Below are positions 15,672 to 24,217 of a stretch of 30,570 nucleotides of DNA, piece by piece. The translations under genes were made by a program, and so were the position numbers. This DNA is from a virus. The first letter of the stretch is position 1. The number at the start of each line of letters is the position of its first letter. The stretch is from IMG/VR virus record IMGVR_UViG_3300037882_000734, positions 1 to 30,570 of that record. The stretch is one strand, 5' to 3'. The notes under the pieces are model-generated. The model ran no database searches. It saw only the letters and a program-made list of their open reading frames with translations, and was not told the DNA's origin.

Positions 15672-16721
15672 TTACTGCCACGTTGCCGGACGCCCGCCAA
15701 TAATAATCTTCACCGGGCCTTTCCAGCCCTGAGACTTCGCGGCGGCTTCAGCTTCTTCGACGGTGTTGAATGAGGGCGCGGCGGCGGTATTGCCGGACGG
15801 AGCGGAGAATATCTCCTCAACGCCAACCGGCTGACCAGCGCGGGTGATGATCGCCTGCTGCTGCGGAGTCAGGCTTGGGGCAAACGACGCATTGAGCGGA
15901 TCGCGAGCCACGGCCTTGTTGCGAACCGCAAGTTGCGCCAAGGCTTCCGCGCCCTGAGCCGTCTGCGCCAATTCGTTTGCGGCTGCGAGCGTGAGCCCCG
16001 CGTCTGCGGCCATGGTCTCGATGCGCCGCTGGTAGGCCGTGCCTTCCGGCAGGAATCCGGGGCGAGTGTTGAGCCGATCAATTCTCGCCTTGTAGATGGA
16101 CGCGGCTTCCGTGTCGCCGGAATCGACCGCGTTATTGTAGAGATCAACAAGCGACGTTGACTCAAATTCCTTTCCGCGCAAACGCTGGGTAGCAAGCGCC
16201 TCCGCCGACTTGAGAGCCATCGCCTCCTTCGCCGCCACCGCCGCCACATCCCCCGCCGTAGCCAGCGTATCCCTGCGCTCAACCGGACGCGCTTCTCCAC
16301 CAGCCATAACCTCAAGCCCGCGAGTCACGCGCTGCCGAGGGGTGAAATGCTCGGTGATTTGGAAGTTCTCGAACGACGCGCCGGGATCAACCGGACGAAG
16401 CTCCTTGGTGCCGCCGATAATGTCCACGCTTTGAGGCACGAACTGCGGGATCGCCGCCTGCTGTTGAGCCTCGCCCAAACGCAACGCGGCCAATTGCTGT
16501 TCAATCGGGGCCTGCGCCAAGCGGTTCTGAGCCTCCTGCAATTGAAGCTGCTGGAGTTGGCGCTGAATCGGAATCTGGCTGAGTTGGTTGTAGAGGCCGG
16601 CGCCTTGGCTGATCGCCGGTATGATGTTGCTATACTGCGGCACCATTAGGCGCGGGTCAGCAAACTGCACGTTCGGCATGTTCTGAACGCTAAAACCGGA
16701 GGTGGTAATTGGCGATGGCAT
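15672..16721 (-). CDS. Internal virion protein, gp15 position, 349 aa
   Basis: The first 100 residues are Gln/Leu/Ala-rich (QLSQIPIQRQLQQLQLQEAQ) and predict a long amphipathic helix. The middle is Ala-rich and helical. The protein ends in a short motif, FNTVEEAEAAAKSQGW then VKIIIGGRPATWQ, a beta-type C-terminal tail of a kind repeatedly seen at the end of phage internal or virion proteins. It lies 1 nt from the upstream 480-aa gene and 6 nt from the 1804-aa gene, the order of T7 14-15-16. No enzyme motif is present; the role as part of the ejection channel is inferred from position. Confidence 0.6.
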   Translation of the reverse strand: MPSPITTSGFSVQNMPNVQFADPRLMVPQYSNIIPAISQGAGLYNQLSQIPIQRQLQQLQLQEAQNRLAQAPIEQQLAALRLGEAQQQAAIPQFVPQSVDIIGGTKELRPVDPGASFENFQITEHFTPRQRVTRGLEVMAGGEARPVERRDTLATAGDVAAVAAKEAMALKSAEALATQRLRGKEFESTSLVDLYNNAVDSGDTEAASIYKARIDRLNTRPGFLPEGTAYQRRIETMAADAGLTLAAANELAQTAQGAEALAQLAVRNKAVARDPLNASFAPSLTPQQQAIITRAGQPVGVEEIFSAPSGNTAAAPSFNTVEEAEAAAKSQGWKGPVKIIIGGRPATWQ

Positions 16722-16722
16722 G

Positions 16723-18165
16723 TTACGGCTTCAAGAATGCAGTCGTTGATGGATATGTCGCATTGGGCGACGGTGCGGAGTAGTTAACCGCCGGAGCCTG
16801 TGGCCGGAAGTAATTTCCGGCGAATCCGCCGACCGCGCCGAGAATCTGGCCACCAAGCGCGGCCTGCTGATTAGCGGCCCCGGCTGCGAGAGCGTTGGCG
16901 TTTTGCTGGGCATTCGCTGCCATGTTTGAATTGCCCACCGCCAGATTTACTATTGAGCCGGGGTCAAGGCCGGACTGAGGCTGTGCGATGCTCTGCCCGA
17001 ATTGCGCGCCCGCCATTGCCCTAGAGAAATCGCCAGACTGGATGCTCTGGATGAGGTTGTTTTGATTGAAGTAGTTCGATGCCTCTTGAGCCGCTGCCTG
17101 CTGCGCAAGTTGCTGCTGCTGGAAATACGCCTGCAATTGCTGGGCCTGATCTGCTGCCGTTGCACCTTGCGATTGAAGCAGGTTATTGCGCGCATACTGC
17201 TGGGCCTGAAGACCCATAGCGGCATTGCCTTGATTTAGCCCGACCTCTGCCTGCCCGGCTTGCAATGCTTGCTGAAGTCTCGCGTTCTCAAGCTGAAGGG
17301 ATGTTAGCCCCAAGTCGCGGGCCACAATATCCCGGCCGAGGCCGAGTCCTTGTGACACGGTGCCGGATTTGGCGAGACCCTGACGCGCAATGAGATTGCG
17401 AACGTCTTGCGGCAACATTCCACCAAGGGCCAAATCCGACTGCGCCTTGGCGATTGCGGCGCGGGTAAGCGCCGAATCATACGATGCGCCCTCAAGCGGC
17501 TTACCGGCCTGAGCAGAGACCCTTGCAAGCAACTCCTGATTGGCTGCACTCACTGGAGCCGAGCCCGGAGTATATGCACCCGGAAGCTGGCCCTGTATTC
17601 CTTGAGATGGAGCATTTATTTGCCCAAGAAGCGCATCTAATCCCGCAGTCCTGACCGCGCCAGCACCGGGATTATACATGTCCTCAAGCGTCCTTGAGTT
17701 CGCCGCATTCTGAAATGCGATAGACTGAGCCGCTTGCTGTGCAGCGCCAAGATTAACGCCGCCTGACCCGTTGCCTACCCCTGTCGGAACTTGCATAGGG
17801 ATTATTTCACCAGCCTGCTTTCCGATGTTATTGTAATAATCTTGAGCGATCATCTCATCGGTCCATTCGGGGCCGTAGTAACCGTTCGCACGATTCGTAG
17901 AGATGTGCCTAGCAACATTTGGCGTCGCTGCGTAACCCGAAATATCGGGCTGAGTGCCGGTGTAGGCGGATGCAGCGTTGGCAGCGGCGGCGTTAGCGGA
18001 TGCCCCTGATGCGGCTTTTTTGGCGTCAGACATGCCTTGAGCGGTCATAGCAAGACTACCTACTGCCGCACCCGCAAGCAAGCCTGTGCCCAAGGTTAAT
18101 CCACCAATGCCAGCCGCGCCGGCACCGGCACCGGCAATCACTGGAATTAATGCTGCTGCTGGCAT
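16723..18165 (-). CDS. Internal virion protein, gp14 position, 480 aa
   Basis: The N-terminus contains an Ala/Gly-rich hydrophobic hairpin (about residues 5-45, including GTGLLAGAAVGSLAM) able to enter a membrane. The rest is Gln/Ala/Asn-rich, with a long helical region at about 280-400 (QQLQAYFQQQQLAQQAAAQ). The C-terminal 40 residues are Pro/Ser/Tyr-rich. T7 gp14 has a comparable N-terminal membrane-active segment and the same place in the gene order. The start is preceded by a GGGGGG run about 10 bases upstream. Likely ejected into the cell envelope on infection. Confidence 0.6.
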   Translation of the reverse strand: MPAAALIPVIAGAGAGAAGIGGLTLGTGLLAGAAVGSLAMTAQGMSDAKKAASGASANAAAANAASAYTGTQPDISGYAATPNVARHISTNRANGYYGPEWTDEMIAQDYYNNIGKQAGEIIPMQVPTGVGNGSGGVNLGAAQQAAQSIAFQNAANSRTLEDMYNPGAGAVRTAGLDALLGQINAPSQGIQGQLPGAYTPGSAPVSAANQELLARVSAQAGKPLEGASYDSALTRAAIAKAQSDLALGGMLPQDVRNLIARQGLAKSGTVSQGLGLGRDIVARDLGLTSLQLENARLQQALQAGQAEVGLNQGNAAMGLQAQQYARNNLLQSQGATAADQAQQLQAYFQQQQLAQQAAAQEASNYFNQNNLIQSIQSGDFSRAMAGAQFGQSIAQPQSGLDPGSIVNLAVGNSNMAANAQQNANALAAGAANQQAALGGQILGAVGGFAGNYFRPQAPAVNYSAPSPNATYPSTTAFLKP

Positions 18166-18167
18166 AA

Positions 18168-18635
18168 TTAAATATCCCCCCGGTTAATTTTAAAGTAAGT
18201 GATATTCACTGATTTTCCGCCGCGAGTGGCCGGCCACTTCTCCGTGTTCTGCTGGGTCATTCCCACGGCGCGACAGAACCAAGCCACGGAGGGAGAATCG
18301 GACCAAGCATAGGAGGTGATGGATTTTTTCTCCGTGTGGCTGAAAACCCAGCGAATGCCTTCTTTGGCCAAGTTGATAGCCGTGCGACCACGGCAGTTAT
18401 CGAGCAGAGCAGTGTGAACCTCACAGGACTCGCCCTTATCAACCAACCAGAAGCACCCCGCTTCAACACCATCAACCAAAGCCTTTAGGAAGAATCCGGG
18501 GATCGACATGGCCGCATGAAAATCCAGCTTACTCTGATCGGAGCAAGAATCGTCGGAAATCTTGGCGTAGATTTTTGGGTTCAGGAACACGGATTTAATG
18601 TAGTCTTCGTCAGTCGTTGGTTCAATTGTTATCAC
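18168..18635 (-). CDS. GNAT acetyltransferase-like protein, T7 gp13 position, 155 aa
   Basis: I start it at the GTG (VITIEPTTDEDYIKSVF) four bases after the 260-aa stop; the longer frame starts with TTG and would overlap that gene by 83 nt. The layout is that of a GNAT fold: N-terminal strand and helices, central strands (GFFLKALVDGVEAGCFWLVD), then the acetyl-CoA-loop-like CRGRTAINLAKEGIRWVF and a last strand-helix (SPSVAWFCRAVGM) ending KSVNITYFKI. T7 gene 13 encodes a small virion protein with a similar fold at the same place between gp12 and gp14. Substrate unknown; it may have become structural. Confidence 0.65.
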   Translation of the reverse strand: MITIEPTTDEDYIKSVFLNPKIYAKISDDSCSDQSKLDFHAAMSIPGFFLKALVDGVEAGCFWLVDKGESCEVHTALLDNCRGRTAINLAKEGIRWVFSHTEKKSITSYAWSDSPSVAWFCRAVGMTQQNTEKWPATRGGKSVNITYFKINRGDI

Positions 18636-18639
18636 GGGA

Positions 18640-19422
18640 TCAGGAGAAGCGTCTGGCGCGAATCGTGCCTGCCGCGTTAGCGTCCGTTGAGAAACCGGAT
18701 GGGCCGGCGACCAAGTAAACAACAGTCGATGTCGCGACTGAGATTCGGCGAATGGGCGTGACTACGGTGTAGTCGATTCCGTTTGCGTTCAGGGCTTGAG
18801 TAAACGCATCTCCGCCTGCATCAACTCCGCCAAGAGCGTTATTGGAAAGGGAGATCGACCCAGTGAGCGGCAGGGTGTAGCCGTCGTAAAAGTTGCACGC
18901 CCCAACAGCTTGAAATAAAACAACTCCAGACACATCCCAGTCGCCCGGAGTAAGCGTGATTGATGTGACTGTCTTCGGGGTAGATGGGACCAGCGCAACG
19001 CCGCTGGCCTCCAGAACGGTAGAAGCAAGATACTCGCCATTCACGCCAACGCTTGTCCATGCTCCGTTGTAGTAGATGTTCAGAGAAACGGGAGCGCCGC
19101 CCACAGTGGTCTCAATCCAGAACTGATAAACGGCCGGGTCCGGTTCAGTGGAGCCGATATAATATCCAAGCGACTGCGGCTCGATTGTGATTGGAACGTA
19201 CGCCCCAGCCGTGTTGCTCCACACCCACCACTCGGTCCCATTCTTGAGCCACGGGCCGACATTGGATGACGGCTCTGTGCTCCCAGTGACGAACAGTGCG
19301 AACGTGGCTTGCGTGACAAGCGACATGCGCTGGATCATGGCCTCAGCCAATTGTTGAGGCGTCCAGCGGACTTGGGGTGGCAGGGCACCCATTTGCAGCG
19401 TGATTGGAAGATTGTTGGCCAT
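18640..19422 (-). CDS. Beta-rich virion/tail protein, 260 aa
   Basis: Not matched to a named family. The first 40 residues are helical (PPQVRWTPQQLAEAMIQRM). A middle part contains two related segments starting LFVTGSTEPSSNVGPWLKNG and YYIGSTEPDPAVYQFWIETT, i.e. a duplicated GSTEP-containing beta unit of the type found in small tail/fibre subunits. The C-terminal 100 residues are a beta sandwich-like stretch (SITLTPGDWDVSGVVLF). It lies between the nozzle and the internal proteins, so a fibre or appendage attached to the tail tube is plausible. No Shine-Dalgarno is seen. Confidence 0.6.
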   Translation of the reverse strand: MANNLPITLQMGALPPQVRWTPQQLAEAMIQRMSLVTQATFALFVTGSTEPSSNVGPWLKNGTEWWVWSNTAGAYVPITIEPQSLGYYIGSTEPDPAVYQFWIETTVGGAPVSLNIYYNGAWTSVGVNGEYLASTVLEASGVALVPSTPKTVTSITLTPGDWDVSGVVLFQAVGACNFYDGYTLPLTGSISLSNNALGGVDAGGDAFTQALNANGIDYTVVTPIRRISVATSTVVYLVAGPSGFSTDANAAGTIRARRFS

Positions 19423-19423
19423 G

Positions 19424-19576
19424 TTAGATCATGTCATCTGTGACATCGGTTGAGTCCGTGACATCACTCGTGTCCGAAAAATCTGTCACGTCCACGCACG
19501 GCGGCACAAACGCCGCGTACGGAACGTCCACTATCCTTGGAACCTGCGGGGCTAATGATAAAAACGGCGTTGGCAT
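19424..19576 (-). CDS. 50-aa Asp/Thr-repeat protein
   Basis: This frame encodes 50 residues: MPTPFLSLAPQVPRIVDVPY, a short Ala/Pro segment, then a run of DVTD-type repeats (VDVTDFSDTSDVT, DSTDVTDD) ending DMI. At the DNA level the repeat is GATGTCAC followed by GGA or AGA. It fits the 160-nt gap between the 67-aa and 260-aa genes, starting 6 nt after the 67-aa stop and ending 1 nt before the next ATG. The acidic Thr-Asp tail might bind cations or act as a flexible linker. It is unlike any family I know. Confidence 0.5.
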   Translation of the reverse strand: MPTPFLSLAPQVPRIVDVPYAAFVPPCVDVTDFSDTSDVTDSTDVTDDMI

Positions 19577-19582
19577 TGTGAT

Positions 19583-19786
19583 TCACACCACCCACAGAAA
19601 TACCAGAATTGCGGTAGTCACCAACAAAAGCCACGCCGGAAAAGAAGCATAGGAGTTCCAGAGTTTGCGGCGGCGCTTACATTTTTCGCAGTCACGGAGG
19701 TCCGTGGACCAAACCCAGTCGATCAGGTAAACGACAGGGCGGAACAGATAGTAGGCGAGGTCGCCGAGGCCGAATGGGGTTTTCAT
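19583..19786 (-). CDS. Small protein with C-x2-C and a C-terminal TM helix, 67 aa
   Basis: The sequence starts MKTPFGLGDLAYYLF, has a CEKCKRRRKLWN motif (Cys about 33 and 36, then basic residues), and ends in a hydrophobic helix (FPAWLLLVTTAILVFLWVV). It starts in an ATGA overlap with the nozzle gene. Small phage proteins with a DL-rich N-terminus and C-x2-C-x-R/K motif are common beside tail genes, but their function is unassigned. The terminal helix suggests membrane association, perhaps during infection or lysis. Confidence 0.65.
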   Translation of the reverse strand: MKTPFGLGDLAYYLFRPVVYLIDWVWSTDLRDCEKCKRRRKLWNSYASFPAWLLLVTTAILVFLWVV

Positions 19787-22700
19787 GGTGTTGATCTAAC
19801 GCTGCCAATAAAAGAGAAGTTGAGTGAGTGCGGAATGGAGTCTATATACCACAACATTGAAATGGAGGCCGACCAACTGTAATCGCTTGGCCCGGGGCAT
19901 GTGCCATTGAGACCAAACACAGAAAAGTCGTCTGGCTCGACGGGATTTAGCGTGACATCGGTTACGGTAAACACACCAACCGGGTCCATAACAACGGAGG
20001 TTGGGTCGAAATAAACTTGGCCAGACCCCACGGGATTGCTTATTAAAACAAATATATTCGGAGAGCATCCCGCGCCGGAAAACGCACTGCCCAAGTCAAT
20101 CTCCATGCCCTCTGTGATAGGATTTTCCCCATAAGTAATTTCTACATCTTGCCAATTAATTGGCGCGAGGGTTCCGTCCTCCGTGAACGTGTGATAGGTG
20201 TATCCGTTGTATTCATCTACGGTTCCGCCCGTGAAAACAGGCGAGCCGAGATAGCGCACGACTACGATGCCTTGGTAGCCGCTGGTTGCATCCGGGAAGT
20301 TCTGGCTCCCACCACCACCTCCGCCGCCAAAGTTGGTTGCTTCCGTGGACGAGTCATCTGTCTGCGCTCCGCCTCCACCACCAGACGCGCCGGCCCCGCC
20401 ACCACCCAAACCATCTGTAGCGCCTCCACCACCGCCACCAACTTCCGGGTCCGATATGAATGAGCCATAATCCACCCAATGTGAATCCAGAGTTGCGCCA
20501 TCGCCGCCGTCACCACCTGATCCCGGTAGCGTATTGCCGTCTTGTCCGACGCCTACAGCTCCGCCGCCGCCGCCGCCCGCGTTCAACGCGCCAGCGCCAC
20601 CACTCACTTCTCCTCCTGCACCACTTCCGCCACCACCGCCTGTCGGAGCCGGTTGCCCACTCCCTTCCTCTCCTTCACCAGCATAGAGATTTATTGCCCC
20701 ACCCGAAAATTCAGATGGAGTTGCTGGATCAGGAACTTCACCCGGAACAGCAACACCACCAATCCCAACCGTGACAGTGTATGTCTCCAGTGGGTCCAAA
20801 GCTTGTGCAAGGGCCTCGACAACCTCCCCACCACCGCCGCCACCGCCGACGCCGCCTACATCCATATTTCCCGCTCCATAGGAGCATCCGCCACCTCCGC
20901 CACCGATAAGCAGTATGTCACCAAGTAATCCACTGCTCCCCACCGTCAAAATCGCCGCCGAGCTAAATACCTCGCCGCAAGCATTCGCAGCCACGCACTT
21001 GTAGCGATAGTCATCCATGCCAGCCGTCGCGCCAGTGATTGTTAGCGTCTGCGTAGTCGCGCCAGAATAAACGCCGCCGTCCGCGATGTTGCCGAAAGTT
21101 GCGCCGCCATCGGTGGACTCTTGCCATTGATAGGTGATCGGAAGTGAGCCCTCCGCCGTAGCGTAGAAGACAGCGTTGCCGCCATCCTCAATTTCAACTG
21201 CCGACGGATTCTGAATGAAATAAGGGCAATCTGGATCATCTGTCACATCCTGCGGCCTACTCACCACCACATAACTCTCGCCCCCAATCTCCGCCGCCAC
21301 CGTATCGTAAACCCCCTCTGGGATATTCGACTGATGAAACTTTGCGATAATCTGCTGCACGGCGCAATCAGCCAACGCCTGCGCATTCTCCTGCGAGATG
21401 ACCGACACTGCCTCTCGCCGGATATAAACATCGCCACCGTAGGCCGTGGTCGTCATGCCTTCAGCATAGGCTGTGAAAGTCTCGAAAACGCCGCCATCGA
21501 CCAGTAGCTCCAGTCCTGAGCAACCCGCCACCGTCAACGTCCTTGGGCTAACCTCGGGCTCCTCGCAGTCACCGTCAAATCTCTCTGGCGACTCGCGCAT
21601 GTACATCTGGTAGGCTCGCAACCCCATCTGCCCACTCCAGACGAGCAGGTGAGAGAAGGCATAGTCGATCATATTACCCTCCTTGCTCTCGACCCCGCAA
21701 GCATTGCAGTCGTTGTTGCTCGGATCGGAGGGCGTCCTGATCGTGCGCGACTGGACCGTGTTACCGATCATCAATGGACCGGCTTCCGAATACTCGGTGT
21801 CCATGAATATCTGACCGGGGCTTGCAACGATGTGATATGATTTCTGGAACTGATAACTTCCCTTTGTCGAGGCGACGTAAACATTGAGATCAACGTCGCC
21901 GTAGATTTGGGAAAGGAAGAACTTGGACCAATCATACTTTTTCTGATTCAAGTTCCCAACGGCATGATCGCGCAACTGAGCGTAGCAAGTGATGGCGCAA
22001 CCGTTGTCCGTCTTTTCCGGTAGCATAGCCTCCCAAATCCGGTTCTTCCCATCATAGTCAATCGACCCAAAGAACACGCGCTCGTCGCCATTCACGACGC
22101 CACGAGCCCATTCGATAGGACGCCAGCCAGTCCATATCCCGGTCCACGCATTAGCGTTGTCCTGCTTCGGAGCCTGATCCAGCGCCCATGTGTGGCGATT
22201 AAGGACATCGGCAGACGGCACCGAAACCATCATATAGTTTTCGTAGAAACCTGAGCAAACCCCGCTTAAATCAGGCCCAAGATACGCCTTGGAGGAAAAC
22301 ATCTGGTTGTCCTGATAGTCGATTCGGCTGGATAGATTCAGCCGAAGGGCAGCGTTGAAGTTGGTTAGTCCCCTTGGGGAGAACCACCAGTTGAGCCCAT
22401 ACTGAGTAATCAACGACCGAGGGGCAATGCACCCGATATTCGGCAGAATGATTTTCTGAAACTCCGGGGTATTCAGCCATTGCGTCCTCTCCTGAATCGA
22501 GGACTGGAAGTACGTGCCGTCATTCTCCGTAAACGCGATGATGCCCTGCTGCTCAGGGGTTGAGATGAATCCCGTGCAAGGACCGCTAAGGTAGAATGCC
22601 CTCCCTTCGTTCAGATATTGAGCCTCCGTAAACTTCACAGGATTTCCAATGTCTGAGGCGAAGATTTGATTTCCGCTGCTGACCCAAAGACGATTTCCGG

Positions 22701-23253
22701 CCCAGATCATCCACAGCCCAATGGGCGTGCCTTGATAGCCTTGTGTCGCCACATCCGTTCCGCCGGGAGCCGGGGCCGGATTTATATGAGCCGACGTTCC
22801 GCCATCCCAGAATGCAGCCCTCGTGAGACCGTCCTGAATAATCAGTACCGAATACGGATCATCGAGCGCATACAGCTCACCGTCCAGCGTGTAGTCCGTG
22901 CTTTTGAGTGTATTGCACCAAGCGATGTACTTTGCCGTGGGCGAGAACTGCAAATTCCAAAGGCGTCGATAGCTTGTGAACGGCGCAGACGAGACGTAAA
23001 TCTTCCCATCAACAGCAGAGACGATCTGCGCGATGCCATTGTCGGGAGTGAATAGCGTCATGCCCTGAAAGTTTCCGTCGGGCAAACAGAACAAGGAGCG
23101 AGAACCGGGGCGCGTCTGGATAATGCCACCGCGACAGACAATGTTCTGCCCCATGACATAGAACGTTTCACCTACCTCAGTGGGCGTGGTATAGCTGTCC
23201 GCTCCACGAACGAGCGAGGATGATCCTGCGATAAAGTCTCTGGCGTCGGCCAT
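19783..23253 (-). CDS. Tail tubular B/nozzle-like protein with Ig-like and polyglycine domains, 1156 aa
   Basis: The first ~600 residues are beta-rich with repeated Trp/Gly/Asp-containing strands (NWWFSPRGLTNFN, WTGIWTGWRPIEW) and fit the nozzle/tail tubular B role (T7 gp12) that its place after the gp11-like gene predicts. Residues about 672-772 form an Ig-like domain: ITYQWQESTDGGATF, then DDYRYKCVAANACGEVFSS. About 776-1000 is a glycine-rich domain (many GGGGGG runs, flanked by GDILLIGGGGGG and IVVVRYLG). The last 150 residues are a beta domain with paired Cys. Fused Ig and glycine-rich modules suggest surface binding. The nozzle assignment is by position and strand pattern. Confidence 0.75.
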   Translation of the reverse strand: MADARDFIAGSSSLVRGADSYTTPTEVGETFYVMGQNIVCRGGIIQTRPGSRSLFCLPDGNFQGMTLFTPDNGIAQIVSAVDGKIYVSSAPFTSYRRLWNLQFSPTAKYIAWCNTLKSTDYTLDGELYALDDPYSVLIIQDGLTRAAFWDGGTSAHINPAPAPGGTDVATQGYQGTPIGLWMIWAGNRLWVSSGNQIFASDIGNPVKFTEAQYLNEGRAFYLSGPCTGFISTPEQQGIIAFTENDGTYFQSSIQERTQWLNTPEFQKIILPNIGCIAPRSLITQYGLNWWFSPRGLTNFNAALRLNLSSRIDYQDNQMFSSKAYLGPDLSGVCSGFYENYMMVSVPSADVLNRHTWALDQAPKQDNANAWTGIWTGWRPIEWARGVVNGDERVFFGSIDYDGKNRIWEAMLPEKTDNGCAITCYAQLRDHAVGNLNQKKYDWSKFFLSQIYGDVDLNVYVASTKGSYQFQKSYHIVASPGQIFMDTEYSEAGPLMIGNTVQSRTIRTPSDPSNNDCNACGVESKEGNMIDYAFSHLLVWSGQMGLRAYQMYMRESPERFDGDCEEPEVSPRTLTVAGCSGLELLVDGGVFETFTAYAEGMTTTAYGGDVYIRREAVSVISQENAQALADCAVQQIIAKFHQSNIPEGVYDTVAAEIGGESYVVVSRPQDVTDDPDCPYFIQNPSAVEIEDGGNAVFYATAEGSLPITYQWQESTDGGATFGNIADGGVYSGATTQTLTITGATAGMDDYRYKCVAANACGEVFSSAAILTVGSSGLLGDILLIGGGGGGCSYGAGNMDVGGVGGGGGGGEVVEALAQALDPLETYTVTVGIGGVAVPGEVPDPATPSEFSGGAINLYAGEGEEGSGQPAPTGGGGGSGAGGEVSGGAGALNAGGGGGGAVGVGQDGNTLPGSGGDGGDGATLDSHWVDYGSFISDPEVGGGGGGATDGLGGGGAGASGGGGGAQTDDSSTEATNFGGGGGGGSQNFPDATSGYQGIVVVRYLGSPVFTGGTVDEYNGYTYHTFTEDGTLAPINWQDVEITYGENPITEGMEIDLGSAFSGAGCSPNIFVLISNPVGSGQVYFDPTSVVMDPVGVFTVTDVTLNPVEPDDFSVFGLNGTCPGPSDYSWSASISMLWYIDSIPHSLNFSFIGSVRSTP

Positions 23254-23257
23254 GTGA

Positions 23258-23422
23258 TTATTCGGGTTTTGGAGGAGCCGATTTCAATTCGGCCAATTCT
23301 TTGATCGCGGCGTTGATGATAGCCACACACTGCTGCACTCCCATCGCTTCAGCCTGATTCATAGGGGCTCGATTAATGATGGGGAGAATTGCTTTCAGGG
23401 CGTCTTCTGGTGTGGTGTTCAT
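23258..23422 (-). CDS. Small helical protein, 54 aa
   Basis: I begin at the ATG giving MNTTPEDALKAILPIINRAP; a GTG six codons earlier would overlap the upstream 258-aa gene. It is one helix-turn-helix-like pair of amphipathic helices with a single Cys (GVQQCVAIINAAIKELAEL) and a Pro/Lys tail. It lies 4 nt from both neighbours' coding regions and is co-transcribed with the tail genes. Function unknown; small tail-assembly or connector factor is possible. Confidence 0.55.
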   Translation of the reverse strand: MNTTPEDALKAILPIINRAPMNQAEAMGVQQCVAIINAAIKELAELKSAPPKPE

Positions 23423-23426
23423 GTGA

Positions 23427-24203
23427 TTATACCCAGTCACTAATTGGCGCTCGACGCCATGTATTAAGGGCCGTTGCTACATACAGATACTCGTCATCGT
23501 AGGCCATCTGTCCAGCAATTCCGGCGGCAGAGGAGGAGGCTGGAGCCGAGCCAGACGGAAGCGTGATGGGCGCGTTCGCCACCGCCGTAATGCGGCCCTT
23601 GCCATCAACCGTGAAAACGGGAACCTGTGTCGCTGACCCAAAGCTGCCAACGTCGGCATTGACAGTCGCGAGCGTCAGCGCCACCGATCCAGGTCCAGCG
23701 GCAGTCGCGTCTCCGGTCAACGCAGTGATATAGTTACCGGCCGGTTGCTTGTTATTAAACGTCGTCCAGTCGGCTGAAGATAGATAACCGTCAGCGGACC
23801 CCGTTGCTACAGGAATTGAAATCTCTGGCTGCTGTCCGGCGGTAGAGGACAACGGAGCAACAACCGTCACGTCAAGAATGCCAGCATTGGATATTCCCCC
23901 ACCAGAAAGAAGAAGCCCGGTCCCGACACCCAACTCTTGAATGGCCCCTACTCCAGCGTCTGTGCGACCAAGAATGCGATTCTGCGTCATCGACAACCCG
24001 GATGCGGTTATCGGGCCGGGGCTGACGTAAATGCCGCCAAATAGATTGAGGTTCACTACGGCCGCGCACCCCTTCTTTTGAATCTGCCAGATGGGATCAA
24101 CGCCAAGCACAGGGCGTTCGGAGCCCGTCAGGATGCACAGCGCGTCACAGGCGTTGAATATCGCAGTGTTGAGCGAGACGTTGGGCTGGAATGGCTCGGC
24201 CAT
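23427..24203 (-). CDS. Fibre/appendage-like protein with SADWTTFNNK motif, 258 aa
   Basis: After an N-terminal 60 residues with three Cys (NACDALCILTGSERP, then QKKGCAAVV), the sequence becomes beta-rich and fibre-like. GSADGYLSSADWTTFNNKQP is a motif seen in very many phage fibres and in pectate-lyase-like tail proteins. The C-terminus, IAGQMAYDDEYLYVATALN then WRRAPISDW, is a compact beta hook shared with the 81-aa protein at 27041-27286. It follows the gp11-like gene after 14 nt. Probably a minor tail fibre or head/tail appendage. Confidence 0.65.
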   Translation of the reverse strand: MAEPFQPNVSLNTAIFNACDALCILTGSERPVLGVDPIWQIQKKGCAAVVNLNLFGGIYVSPGPITASGLSMTQNRILGRTDAGVGAIQELGVGTGLLLSGGGISNAGILDVTVVAPLSSTAGQQPEISIPVATGSADGYLSSADWTTFNNKQPAGNYITALTGDATAAGPGSVALTLATVNADVGSFGSATQVPVFTVDGKGRITAVANAPITLPSGSAPASSSAAGIAGQMAYDDEYLYVATALNTWRRAPISDWV

Positions 24204-24217
24204 GGTAATAGGCCATG

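Noticed and set aside
18636-18722. Extended N-terminus of the GNAT-like protein starting at TTG
   Set aside because: It would overlap the 260-aa gene by 83 nt, and the GNAT fold begins at the later GTG.
20300-20650. CRISPR-like or tandem DNA repeats in the CCACC-rich stretch
   Set aside because: There is no regular spacing or unique spacers; the pattern is glycine codon repetition.
20280-20900. Pro/His-rich or Thr-rich reading frames opposite the glycine-rich domain
   Set aside because: They are shadows created by the GGN-repeat composition of the nozzle gene on the other strand.
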